From the NCBI RefSeq assembly GCF_013343215.1, contig NZ_CP039143.1, forward strand, positions 1,302,001 through 1,366,000: a stretch of DNA of 64,000 bases, given 5' to 3'. The position numbers and the translations under genes are program-made. Below, piece by piece: positions 55,436 to 63,733 of the stretch (positions within the stretch are counted from its first letter, which is position 1; every line of letters starts with the position of its first letter). Source of the stretch: Acinetobacter sp. 10FS3-1 (lineage in GTDB: Bacteria > Pseudomonadota > Gammaproteobacteria > Pseudomonadales > Moraxellaceae). Under the pieces are notes generated by a model. That model did not search any database. It saw only the letters and a list, made by a program, of their open reading frames with translations, and was not told the DNA's origin.

Positions 55436-56686
55436 CTATGTAAGTTGTACGGAGAAAATACCATCGTGTAATTCCACTTGAACGGGTTGTTGCACATCTA
55501 GTTGACGGACTGAGCGAACCACCTGATCTTGCTGGCGTACAATGGCATAGCCTTTAGCGAGAACATGACGCGGATTTTGTAATAAAGTTTCCCGCATCAG
55601 GGCATCCAGCTGTTGGCTGATGAGTTGAGTATGTTGTTGAGCTAGATGCGAGGTATCAGCTTTAAGTTGTTCCACCATCTGCACGGCATAACTGAGTTGA
55701 TGGCTGGCCAGATTTTGTATCAGCTTGAGATATTGATCATTCTGGTTTTGATAGGCCTGAATCTGTTGCTGGGAAAGACGCTGAATCTTTTGTAGGTTTT
55801 GCATAAGCGCCTGGATGAGCTCCACGATATGATTACGGATACCTGCAATAACTTTACTGGGTGTATCAAAGGAACGATGCGCGATTTCATCCAGAATTGT
55901 CCGGTCTTTTTCATGTCCAATGCCTACCCAAATCGGGACTGAGCGTTTACACAGCAGGGCAGCCAGCTCATAGTCATTTAAATAAGCCAGATCATTCACT
56001 GAACCACCCCCTCGAATGATAACGATCAGATCGGGTGCTTGGCTAAAAGTTTGTGCCCATTGTCTAAGTGCTTGGGCCAGACTTTGCATAATACTTTGCG
56101 GAGCCGTATTTCCCTGAAAAGTGGCGCTGTGATAAATAAACTGACAAACCTATGCACGCTGCAATGCATCTGCATCTTTCTTGAAGTCACCCAAACCAGC
56201 AGCATTTTCAGGGGCGATTACCAGAATCCGGTTCAGATCAAAAGGGGCCGGCAGTTTTTTATTACGATCAATCAGTTTCTCAACAGTGAGCTTTTCTACG
56301 ATCTGTTGATAACGTCGGGCAATGTCACCTAAAGTATAGCTAGGGTCAATCCCTACAATATTTAAAGAAAAGCCGTATTGTGGGTCAAAACTGGCCTTGA
56401 CCTTGAGCAGAACTTTTAAATCACAGCTGAGCTCAATTCCGCTGTGCCGCTCAAATTGGGTGACAATTTTTTGGGCACTAAATTTCCAGATTGTGGCACG
56501 ACAGCTGGCAATGACCCGATCTGTTTCAGCTTCTTTTTCTGCCAGTTCCAGATAGTAATGACCCGCTTTTATATTCAAGTTACGAATCTCGGCGGTCACC
56601 CACACCGGCTGATCGAAAGTGAGTTTAACCACTTCCTGTACCGTAGACAGATATTCTTTCAGGGAGAGTTGAGCGTCGTTTTGCAT
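55436..56686 (-). pseudogene. xseA: Exodeoxyribonuclease VII large subunit, interrupted by an in-frame amber codon
   Basis: 417 codons in one unbroken frame except for a single TAG at 56152-56150 (after ALQRA, before VCQFIYHSATFQGN). The first part carries the OB fold (SLKEYLSTVQEVVKLTFDQ; PVWVTAEIRNL) and the start of the catalytic domain (RILVIAPENAAGLGDF). The second part holds the active-site region (APDLIVIIRGGGSVNDLAYL; VPIWVGIGHEKD; DEIAHRSFDTPSKVI) and the coiled coil. Both sides match XseA without a frame change, so one point mutation explains the break. The ATG at 56686 was chosen for family fit; an upstream start at 56734 exists. A sequencing error cannot be excluded. The gap 56735-57071 upstream shows no gene. 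Confidence 0.85.
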
Positions 56687-57071
56687 GCCGGTATAAAGTG
56701 TATTATTCAATCGAATATTAAAGCAATATGGCAAACTTCACAAATCTCGAAGCTGATGAATGGGGCAAGTATTCCAGGATTTTAAAGCTTTTAAGCTCAA
56801 TAAAATTGAGCATTTTATAAAATATGTAATGACATTATAATGTCTTTGTACTGTAAATTTCCATGGGTTTGATCAGTCATTATTCCGGAAATCAACACAG
56901 GAAGTCTAAATAGCTTTATATTCTTCAACTGATTTAAGCAATCATGTAGATCAATTAACAGATCACCACAAAATAGAATCCCCTTTTAGGAAAGAGACTC
57001 GGATTGAAAAATCCTGAGACAGGTAGGATTAAAAGAATGAGGGGTTGTGCTTTTAATACTCAGCTAAGCGC

Positions 57072-57737
57072 TTAATAATTCAAACGAAGGATAGATTCAG
57101 GATTATGCGGCTGTAGTACCGGAAGATTTTGATCTTGTCCTTCCATATAAGCATAATCTGCCAAACTTAGCATTTCTTCATCTTCTTCACTATTTCCATA
57201 AGCATAAATTTCAGTAAAGTTTTCAAGGGGATATTTTTTCATTACCCTGATTTTCTTTTGTTCTTTACTACAGTCCGCAGTACGGTACATGCCTGTTAAA
57301 TAGTCATTTTGAATGTCAGTTTCGCTACAAATCAGGTCGATTTTCAGATAGTCACAAATCGGCTTCAAGTATAGATCTATGGAGGCTGACACCAGAACCA
57401 CCTGATGGCCGAGCCGTTGATGCATTCTCAATTGCTCGAACAACTTGGGATTTAATTTAAAAACTAGCTGTTCGGCATAATCCTGAGCCAATTGCTGAAT
57501 ATCGGTAGCATTACTATTTTTGAACATGCTGGCATAAATTTTAGGGCGCATCGCATGAGCAGGATAGAGCTTGAGATAATAGGCCTGAATCCACGGCAAA
57601 ATACGAATACCGCGTTTCAGAATATGCCTTTTCGACAATGCATGGAAGATGAACCCGGTAAAACTGTCATCAGGATACAGGGTGCCATCAAAATCGAATA
57701 AGGCTAGAGTTTGAGATTTTTGACTTTGCGTATGCAT
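57072..57737 (-). CDS. HAD-IB family phosphatase (SerB-like)
   Basis: 221 residues. ALFDFDGTLYPDDSFTGF is motif I with the nucleophile Asp, VVLVSASIDLYLKPICDYL motif II, and YAYGNSEEDEEMLSLADYAY motif III. Cap helices lie at ~25-90. HAD-IB enzymes dephosphorylate small molecules, including phosphoserine and lysophosphatidates; the substrate is unknown. Its start overlaps the end of the DUF1615 gene by 34 bases, implying coupled expression. Confidence 0.88.
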   Translation of the reverse strand: MHTQSQKSQTLALFDFDGTLYPDDSFTGFIFHALSKRHILKRGIRILPWIQAYYLKLYPAHAMRPKIYASMFKNSNATDIQQLAQDYAEQLVFKLNPKLFEQLRMHQRLGHQVVLVSASIDLYLKPICDYLKIDLICSETDIQNDYLTGMYRTADCSKEQKKIRVMKKYPLENFTEIYAYGNSEEDEEMLSLADYAYMEGQDQNLPVLQPHNPESILRLNY

Positions 57738-58912
57738 GTTTGATATCGACCATCGACACGAGTGGCAAACCAGTTGGTATTATAATCCCGGCTGAGCTTC
57801 GGACCAGAAATTACCACTTCCGGCATTATGGCATAAAATGGGGTTTTACCTGTTTTCTCTTGGTAAAGTTTACTGACGCCTCGATAGGTCATGGTGTTTT
57901 CAAAGCTTTCTTCTTTTTCTTTCTTTAAGTCGGCCCGAATCTGGCGTTCAGTAATAACAAAATTATTTTTTGCGAAAACATGGATGAGCTCACGTTCTGA
58001 CTGGCTCTTCTGTGCACGTATGCCACCATCTTTATTATAAAGTAATAAATCCCCATCTAGGCTGAGCTTAGTCTCGGTCAGGCTATTGAGCATCTTCTGG
58101 AAGGCTGCATTTCGACTAGAATATTTACCTGAATTATAATCTGCAAAACGGTAAATCGGTTTGTCATAGTTTGTCGGATACATCATCAGCCGATGAATAC
58201 CATAATATAAGCCGCCGTATTGGGTGTATAAGTCGCTGCGCAACGCTGCAATATTTCCTCCCTGACGCTTATATTCTTTGGCATAACTAATATGAACCTG
58301 CATGGAACCCAAGGTGGTGATCGGATTCAACTTCTCACCAATATTTTGACCGAACAGTTTGGCGGCACCCGTCAAGGCACTGACACGATAATGCTTGGCC
58401 ATGTAGTCAAAAATTTCACGATACAGTTCATCAAGTTCACGTTCGGTTTTCACCCGGCGCATCTGACTTAGATAATTATCTTTTGGATCCGGATGGTTTC
58501 TTAGTACATCCTGAAAATAACCCGCCACTGTTCCACCAATCGATTCGCCCAGTTTATCCTTGAATTTTTCTTCTAGGCGATCCTGCACTTCCTTCACGGC
58601 TTTTTCACCCAAACCTGGAACCACAGGATCGGCAACAAAGTTAGATTCCTGATCCACCACAGCTACAATAGTACAGATATTCTCTTTGGTTTGAGGAATG
58701 CCGAGCTGCTCGGTAATGTCATAAATATCCTTGGCCCAAGACTCGCGGTCATTGACCCGGGCTGGAATGGCTTTACGAATATGTTCAACCTCAAGGGTGG
58801 GTTCATGATCTTTAGACCACCAGGAACCATTACCGCAGCCCAGCAAACCTAGAGATAGTGTAAGCAAAGACAGGGACTTGATAGAAAAAGAAAGAGCAGG
58901 TTTTTTGTTCAT
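57704..58912 (-). CDS. DUF1615 family lipoprotein
   Basis: 402 residues from the ATG at 58912; an upstream start at 59020 adds a non-typical segment. A lipoprotein signal ends LGLLGCGNG, with Cys the likely lipidated residue. The body contains VAVVDQESNFVADPVVPGLG, resembling the Glu region of lysozyme-like transglycosylases, and GSMQVHISYAKEY plus YGGLYYGIHRLMMY, all DUF1615 features. Possibly a periplasmic cell-wall lytic enzyme; the activity is inferred. It is the last chromosomal gene before the prophage genes. Confidence 0.82.
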   Translation of the reverse strand: MNKKPALSFSIKSLSLLTLSLGLLGCGNGSWWSKDHEPTLEVEHIRKAIPARVNDRESWAKDIYDITEQLGIPQTKENICTIVAVVDQESNFVADPVVPGLGEKAVKEVQDRLEEKFKDKLGESIGGTVAGYFQDVLRNHPDPKDNYLSQMRRVKTERELDELYREIFDYMAKHYRVSALTGAAKLFGQNIGEKLNPITTLGSMQVHISYAKEYKRQGGNIAALRSDLYTQYGGLYYGIHRLMMYPTNYDKPIYRFADYNSGKYSSRNAAFQKMLNSLTETKLSLDGDLLLYNKDGGIRAQKSQSERELIHVFAKNNFVITERQIRADLKKEKEESFENTMTYRGVSKLYQEKTGKTPFYAIMPEVVISGPKLSRDYNTNWFATRVDGRYQTCIRKVKNLKL

Positions 58913-59145
58913 GGTGCCGTAAATCAATTGAAAAGATGAGTGAACAAAGCAGATGCAGTATACTATGCTCATCAAAAAAGTGATGATTTTATATGTATAT
59001 TGGTCCATATCAACTGTCAAATAATTTGATTGTTGCCCCGATGGCGGGTGGGTTAGATTAATAATTATAATTAATATAAAACAATGACTTAATGATTTTT
59101 GTGTGGCGTAAGGCGTAAAAATGGAGTAAAAAAGTAGAGGTGAAA

Positions 59146-59427
59146 TTAATTCACCTCACTCCAGTTTCTTTGTGATTCCTTTTGGAGGGAATCTAGCCAA
59201 ACTGCGATATCGGTTAAGTTTACAAAGTATTCAGACTTATTGCCATCCACCTTAAATGCTGGAAATGGCAACTTACATTTAGCAGCTCGTTGTTTTGCTG
59301 CTCCTATATCCAGGTGAGGCATATAGTCTTCAATAATATCTTTTAACGCTACAACGGGTTTTTTATAGCGCAATATTAACATCATTGATGTATCGATCTG
59401 ATCCGTCCTACTCATCGCTGCTCCCAT
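59146..59427 (-). CDS. PrtN-like pyocin/prophage activator
   Basis: 93 residues from ATG 59427 (GGGGG six bases upstream); an ATG at 59415 is also possible. MMLILRYKKPVVALKDIIED with KLPFPAFK and NLTDIAVWLDS matches the PrtN family, whose founding member activates R-pyocin genes and which resembles AlpA-type excisionase-like DNA-binding proteins. As last gene of the leftward operon it may act in late-gene activation or excision. It starts right after the stop of the zinc-ribbon gene. Confidence 0.75.
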   Translation of the reverse strand: MGAAMSRTDQIDTSMMLILRYKKPVVALKDIIEDYMPHLDIGAAKQRAAKCKLPFPAFKVDGNKSEYFVNLTDIAVWLDSLQKESQRNWSEVN

Positions 59428-59631
59428 TTAAGGCACCCCCTTTAAGCTTTGCTCTACTGATTCTGGTAAAGACTCACACGCTTGAGTGATTGCTTTATCA
59501 AAGCCGCGATTAGCAATAAAGGCATCCATTGGGTTATTGAGATCCAATATATGTGCATCTCTTTTACAAACCGGGCAGTTGCGGATTTCAATCTTAAGGC
59601 CGCAGTTATGACACTGAAAATTATTAATCAT
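59428..59631 (-). CDS. Small zinc-ribbon-like phage protein
   Basis: 67 residues. FQCHNCGLKIEIRNCPVCKR has two CxxC pairs arranged as a zinc ribbon; the rest is an acidic helix (DAFIANRGFDKAITQACESL). Function unknown. It overlaps the DUF551 gene by eight bases. Confidence 0.65.
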   Translation of the reverse strand: MINNFQCHNCGLKIEIRNCPVCKRDAHILDLNNPMDAFIANRGFDKAITQACESLPESVEQSLKGVP

Positions 59632-59992
59632 GGCTTTGCTCCTGTGTTTTTGGGGCTTCCGGCAAGTGCATCCAATACGTTACATCAGCTTCTTCAAATT
59701 CATCTAAAGCCATCACGTTGTAGATATTGAATAAATTGCTGCGAGTTTGCGACATGCCAAGCACTAATATATTTGCGGGTGGTAGCTTATCGTTAACGTT
59801 AATCCACTCCGGCACCGCTTGGACTTTGGCTGCCAACCAAGTTTCCCACTGGTTTTGAATACTAATATCGCAATAGATTACATTTCCATGTCCATCATTC
59901 ACCGTGAAAAACATAACCTTTGGTGATCGATGTGGATGGGCTACGGTTTGAATATATTTTTCAAACGCTTCTCTTTCTTTCTGAATATCCAT
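59624..59992 (-). CDS. DUF551-like phage protein
   Basis: 122 residues from the ATG at 59992, which shares a base with the upstream stop codon (TGATG). The C-terminal half, PEWINVNDKLPPANILVLGM and DVTYWMHLPEAPK, fits DUF551 (WIxVxDxLP ... HWMPLPxxP), a domain common in phage early regions. The N-terminal half begins EREAFEKYIQ, also frequent in such proteins. Function unknown. Confidence 0.7.
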   Translation of the reverse strand: MDIQKEREAFEKYIQTVAHPHRSPKVMFFTVNDGHGNVIYCDISIQNQWETWLAAKVQAVPEWINVNDKLPPANILVLGMSQTRSNLFNIYNVMALDEFEEADVTYWMHLPEAPKTQEQSHD

Positions 59993-60135
59993 CACTTTCT
60001 CCAGATTGCTTCTTTAAACTTTGCATCAGTGAGCAACGCCTCTAATTCACCGATCCCAACATTGTTAAATACATGTGTCATCTTGGCCCCGAACACTGTC
60101 AGTGTCCGGGTTATCGAGGAGTAGGAATAACTCAT
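59992..60135 (-). CDS. 47-residue phage protein
   Basis: ATG at 60135 overlaps the stop of the 413-residue gene (ATGA) and its own TGA overlaps the next ATG. The product begins MSYSYSSITRTLTVFGAKMT and ends LTDAKFKEAIWRK. Tight coupling on both sides argues it is a real gene. No family recognised. Confidence 0.55.
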   Translation of the reverse strand: MSYSYSSITRTLTVFGAKMTHVFNNVGIGELEALLTDAKFKEAIWRK

Positions 60136-61373
60136 GATGCCTCACCAGTACTAAGGAGGCGATCCAGTTGAATCCGACGCTGCTCGACAAGTTCCATTAA
60201 TCTAGGCTGAATAACTTCATCACATGCTGATACATCGATTTCTAAGGCATCCAGTTCAGTAAGGTCTTCCGCTTTTTGAATACGTACTGCCAAAGAAGGT
60301 TGTTCAGTTGTCTTGTTGAGCTCAACCAAGCGTTTATGGGTTGCATCAATTAATGGTTTGCGCTGTTCTTCGGTCCATGCCTTTGTATAGCCCACCAAAG
60401 CATTTGCTTCAGCAGGGGTTGCTGCTTTACTTGCGCGGTTCAGCAGATCAGTAAGAAGAGTTTGGTATTCTTCGCCTGCATCTTGAGCTTTGCCCTGTAT
60501 TAGCTTTTCAGCCTCTTTCTGTAGTCTTTTTGGCTCAGCAACACTTAGGTTTTCAGATGATTGTTCTTGCTCAACTGGTGCATTTAATATCTTTGAAACT
60601 GAGTCTGTAGCAGGGAAAAAGCTAATACGTTTATCTTTAATACGCTGCTTGAGCTCATCAAATTCCGTTGTATGCAGTTTTTCCTTATTACCATCCAGAT
60701 TACGGTCAATACCTTGCAAAGCATACTCAGAATCACATTTATCAATTGCTTCAATAAACTTCTGAATCGCCGGATCTGTTTCATCTAACACCTCTTCAGC
60801 AGGAATAGATGGTGCTACTGATTCAGTTTTAATGGTCTCAGCGACTTCTGACTCAGGCTGCTTCTCAATATTTGGTACGGCAGTACCTGGACCAGTTGAA
60901 ATGCCAGACTGTTCAGCATCTTCCTTGGCTTTTCGACTACGACGTTTCTTTTCAGGCTTGTAATGACTTTCTATCGTCAAAGGATAAGCAATGGTTCGTC
61001 CAAGGAGTCTACCAATTGCTTGCAGCTGTAATTCAGCATTTTCTTGATCCATTTGGGCAAAACCATTTTTTACACATTCAACATACTTGCCAGACAGTGA
61101 AGTGAATTGAGTATGTGCAATGTGGTCAGGGTAAACCAGGAAGATTTCCTGATCTTCCACGACATCATCAAGAGTTAAAGGCTTTGTAAACGTAATACCA
61201 GCCAGCTCCATGGTTTCAATCTTGATGCAGAACTCATAGCCTGGCATAGCAAAAATTGTGGCAGGGAACTGAGACAGATCATCAAAATCCACTAGCTCAC
61301 CAACAGCGCGGCACATAATATTTCTGCCGGCCATCATCGCGTCAAAAGCTTCTTTGCTATTTAAAATTTTCAT
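60132..61373 (-). CDS. Large phage early protein of unknown function
   Basis: 413 residues. The N-terminus ILNSKEAFDAMMAGRNIMCR resembles that of the 178-residue protein upstream. Residues ~140-330 are Glu/Lys/Pro-rich and probably flexible; a Lys/Arg patch (KPEKKRRSRKAK) near 145 could contact DNA. The C-terminus (~335-410) looks helical (NALVGYTKAWTEEQRKPLI). It overlaps the ATPase gene by four bases (ATGA), a strong sign of joint function, perhaps a single-strand-binding or annealing partner; that is inference. Confidence 0.55.
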   Translation of the reverse strand: MKILNSKEAFDAMMAGRNIMCRAVGELVDFDDLSQFPATIFAMPGYEFCIKIETMELAGITFTKPLTLDDVVEDQEIFLVYPDHIAHTQFTSLSGKYVECVKNGFAQMDQENAELQLQAIGRLLGRTIAYPLTIESHYKPEKKRRSRKAKEDAEQSGISTGPGTAVPNIEKQPESEVAETIKTESVAPSIPAEEVLDETDPAIQKFIEAIDKCDSEYALQGIDRNLDGNKEKLHTTEFDELKQRIKDKRISFFPATDSVSKILNAPVEQEQSSENLSVAEPKRLQKEAEKLIQGKAQDAGEEYQTLLTDLLNRASKAATPAEANALVGYTKAWTEEQRKPLIDATHKRLVELNKTTEQPSLAVRIQKAEDLTELDALEIDVSACDEVIQPRLMELVEQRRIQLDRLLSTGEAS

Positions 61374-62491
61374 GCGTTCACCATTTCTTTTGCTATTTGT
61401 TCAATTTCTTGTTTAACCGCTACCAGCTTGCTGGCTTCTATTTGATTGAGAGCATCAAGCCCCAAGTGCTCACACACTGTTTTTGTATCAAGACCACAGG
61501 TATCGATGAATTCCTGTAGAGCGGCAAGCTGCTCGTCAGATATCCCGTTGAACTCTGGTGGATCCACCCAGGCATTGCGCTGTTTATCGAATGTACATTT
61601 CATTTCTAAAGCACGGCGAACCAGTTCAGCCCGCATGTTTTTGTAATACAGGTGAGTGTCGTTAAGTGATTCTGTAAGATGATTTAAATCACTGGCATAC
61701 TGGGCTTCAGCACAGCTTTGTACCCAGTTTTCTAAATCTTCCTGAGCCTTGATTGCGGCCAGCTGGTCAGGTGTTAGGGTATTGATATGATCTTTAGCCT
61801 GCTTAATGAGATCAGCTAAAAACGTAGGATTAGTCTTTAGATCTGGTACCCAAACTTCGCCAGTTTCACCACCTAAACCACCTGCATTTTTGGCATGGTG
61901 AGTAGGGCAAGGCCTAAAGCTGATAACCCGCTCATGTTTACCTTCACCTGTTTGTACAGTGGTTAGGTAGCCCATTACGTCTGCAATGCGGTAAAGCTCA
62001 TTACGGTTCTTACCACCCAGATCCGGTCGGTAAATTACCTGGTCACCATTTTGATCTTCTGAAGCATGGGCAATGAAAACTACGTCTTTACCTGAAGCAA
62101 TCAGCGTATTCACATACTGTTTAAAGATATTGTTGGCCAAGCCTTGGGCTTTGAGTTTCAAAGAGCCATCTTTCTGTTTATTGGTCGCATTCAGCATCAG
62201 ATGAGTCTTGATGCTTTCAAGCATTGCGCCCACGGTATCAATCACAATGGTCTTGAATGGTTCTAGATCCTGCATAGTCAGGTTGGCCACATCGGCCCAT
62301 TGATTGACCTGAACCACAGCACCGCGACGCAATTCACCAGTACGGTGAGAGCCTTTGTCGAAGTCGAATGAAATAGCTTTTTCACCAGTGAAACCAATAG
62401 AAGTTTTACCCAAGCCTGGATCTGCATACAGATAAACAATGATGGCTTGGACAAGTAGCGGCTGATCCGCTGGAATAATATTAATCGCCAT
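61370..62491 (-). CDS. Phage RecA-like ATPase (Sak4/AAA_24 type)
   Basis: 373 residues from the ATG at 62491 (AGGAG nine bases upstream); an upstream in-frame start at 62551 overlaps another gene. Walker A is LYADPGLGKTS near residue 25, Walker B is FKTIVIDTVGAML near 80, and KDVVFIAHASEDQNGDQ near 160 fits the sensor strand. Proteins of this type are phage recombinases or loaders related to RecA/Sak4. The C-terminal ~150 residues are extra relative to the minimal ATPase. Central gene of the early operon. Confidence 0.8.
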   Translation of the reverse strand: MAINIIPADQPLLVQAIIVYLYADPGLGKTSIGFTGEKAISFDFDKGSHRTGELRRGAVVQVNQWADVANLTMQDLEPFKTIVIDTVGAMLESIKTHLMLNATNKQKDGSLKLKAQGLANNIFKQYVNTLIASGKDVVFIAHASEDQNGDQVIYRPDLGGKNRNELYRIADVMGYLTTVQTGEGKHERVISFRPCPTHHAKNAGGLGGETGEVWVPDLKTNPTFLADLIKQAKDHINTLTPDQLAAIKAQEDLENWVQSCAEAQYASDLNHLTESLNDTHLYYKNMRAELVRRALEMKCTFDKQRNAWVDPPEFNGISDEQLAALQEFIDTCGLDTKTVCEHLGLDALNQIEASKLVAVKQEIEQIAKEMVNA

Positions 62492-62492
62492 C

Positions 62493-63029
62493 TCAACGTA
62501 CTCCTGCAGAACGGTTTTTACGCTTAAAGCTCTTATAGTCTTCCGATGCAAAGAAGCCGGTACTTTCTAAAACCTGATGACGTCTGTTTTTACGCATAGC
62601 AACACGCGCATTTTCCAGCCCATCCAAAATCCATTGCGGAGTAACTGATTTATCCATTTTTTTCAGCGAGCCATCAGGCTGTATGCAGTAGATAATCGTG
62701 TTACACAGATAGTCGGCAATAGTCCCGGAGCTTTTGACACGTAGGGCAAAATAGCTCGCACGAGTTTTGCCTACACGATAGATTTCAAGGCCCTCAAACG
62801 TCTTGATGTATTCAGAGAAATAACGATGAGTTGAGCTAAACTTTATCGGCATTGGGATGACAGGTAACTCATCTGCTTTGAATTGCAAGAAACCGGTATA
62901 AAGGTCTGCAAAATTAACTTGTGCTTGATCATTAAGAGGTGACCAGTCATCAGAGCCATATTCACACCAGTAAACTAACTGGCCATTCAACAGAGCTTCA
63001 AAAATTTGATCAGTGGACTTAAGAATCAT
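62493..63029 (-). CDS. Phage hypothetical protein, 178 residues
   Basis: MILKSTDQIFEALLNGQLVY at the start echoes the beginning of the 413-residue protein (hydrophobic strand, F-x2-A-x2-x-G spacing). The rest includes basic patches (ARVAMRKNRRHQ; KSFKRKNRSAG at the C-terminus). It ends one base before the ATPase ATG. No known domain. Confidence 0.55.
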   Translation of the reverse strand: MILKSTDQIFEALLNGQLVYWCEYGSDDWSPLNDQAQVNFADLYTGFLQFKADELPVIPMPIKFSSTHRYFSEYIKTFEGLEIYRVGKTRASYFALRVKSSGTIADYLCNTIIYCIQPDGSLKKMDKSVTPQWILDGLENARVAMRKNRRHQVLESTGFFASEDYKSFKRKNRSAGVR

Positions 63030-63031
63030 GA

Positions 63032-63454
63032 TTACGCCTCCACCAGGTTATTTTTTTCAATAAAAGTGGAGAGCAATAAGTTGATATTGCGATGGTCGTT
63101 TTGATCAGTGAAGTCAGGAAAAGTATTGCCGTATTTGTCGGTAATGTGGTCAATAGATAATTGGGTGATTTCAACAGCATAGAATTCACTACCTGGTACG
63201 CCGTAGCTGTCTTCAACTGTTTCAAAGTCAAAGCTCACGTCGAGTGTGAAGTCATCCAGGCGAATAACAGCAGTACCTGTGTTTTCACCAGATAGATCTA
63301 TAGCAGCTACTGCCGAGAACTCGGGAATAGAGTTATGTAGAGCAGGAGTGCTGGCCGCCTCAGGCTTATAAGCGAATGTTAAAGCACCGATTGTCACGGC
63401 ACCGGCAACAAGTGTTACCTTGAGGCTATTGAAAGGTGTTAAGGTTTTGTTCAT
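63032..63454 (-). CDS. First gene of the prophage leftward operon
   Basis: 140 residues from the ATG at 63454; an upstream ATG at 63484 lies in the leader hairpin and is unlikely. A hydrophobic segment (VTLVAGAVTIGALTFAY) near residues 12-30 predicts a signal anchor, followed by an acidic domain. No family recognised. It ends 2 bp before the next gene. Confidence 0.5.
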   Translation of the reverse strand: MNKTLTPFNSLKVTLVAGAVTIGALTFAYKPEAASTPALHNSIPEFSAVAAIDLSGENTGTAVIRLDDFTLDVSFDFETVEDSYGVPGSEFYAVEITQLSIDHITDKYGNTFPDFTDQNDHRNINLLLSTFIEKNNLVEA

Positions 63455-63473
63455 AATCAATCTCGCTGTAAGT

Positions 63474-63508
63474 AAAGCACTCAAGACTTCGAACCCTTTG
63501 AGTGCTTT
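63474..63508. terminator. Hairpin in the leader of the prophage operon
   Basis: AAAGCACTCAA (63474-63484) and TTGAGTGCTTT (63498-63508) form an 11-bp perfect stem. On the plus strand TTTTAATG follows, so it can terminate rightward transcripts. On the minus strand it lies in the 5' leader between the promoter and the first start codon and could act as an attenuator. Confidence 0.5.
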
Positions 63509-63527
63509 TTTAATGTCTACGAGATGT

Positions 63528-63556
63528 AATTTAGTATTTACTAAATATTAAGTCAA
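63528..63556 (-). promoter_or_regulatory. Early leftward prophage promoter
   Basis: Reading the minus strand, TTGACT (63556-63551) and TAAATT (63533-63528) are 17 bases apart. Operator palindromes cover both hexamers, so bound repressor would shut it off. Confidence 0.65.
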
Positions 63557-63592
63557 TAGTATTTACTAATTTTTATTTAGTATTGGCTAAAT
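63529..63592. promoter_or_regulatory. Three tandem 18-bp operator palindromes
   Basis: Site 1 (63529-63546): ATTTAGTA-TT-TACTAAAT, perfect 8-bp arms. Site 2 (63554-63571): core TAGTA-TT-TACTA. Site 3 (63575-63592): ATTTAG and CTAAAT arms with the same 18-bp frame. Centres are 25 and 21 bp apart. Sites 1 and 2 sit on the -10 and -35 of the leftward promoter. The layout is that of a lambda-like operator bound by a dimeric repressor, whose gene is not in the window. Confidence 0.65.
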
Positions 63593-63733
63593 AATGTGTT
63601 GTGATAGACAAAAGAAGACTTAATTTTTGGGAGTGAATTAGCATAGTCTTTAGTATGAGATGTTTAACTTCACCCTAAAGTTATGATTTTGTTATGTTAT
63701 TATTTTTTATTTTATGAATATGTGTTTGATAAT

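Noticed and set aside
56735..57071. Possible small gene upstream of xseA
   Set aside because: No frame with both a start and a ribosome binding site was found.
63529..63592. CRISPR-like spaced repeats
   Set aside because: Only three short imperfect palindromes with 3-7 bp between them on a promoter; these are operators, not a CRISPR array.
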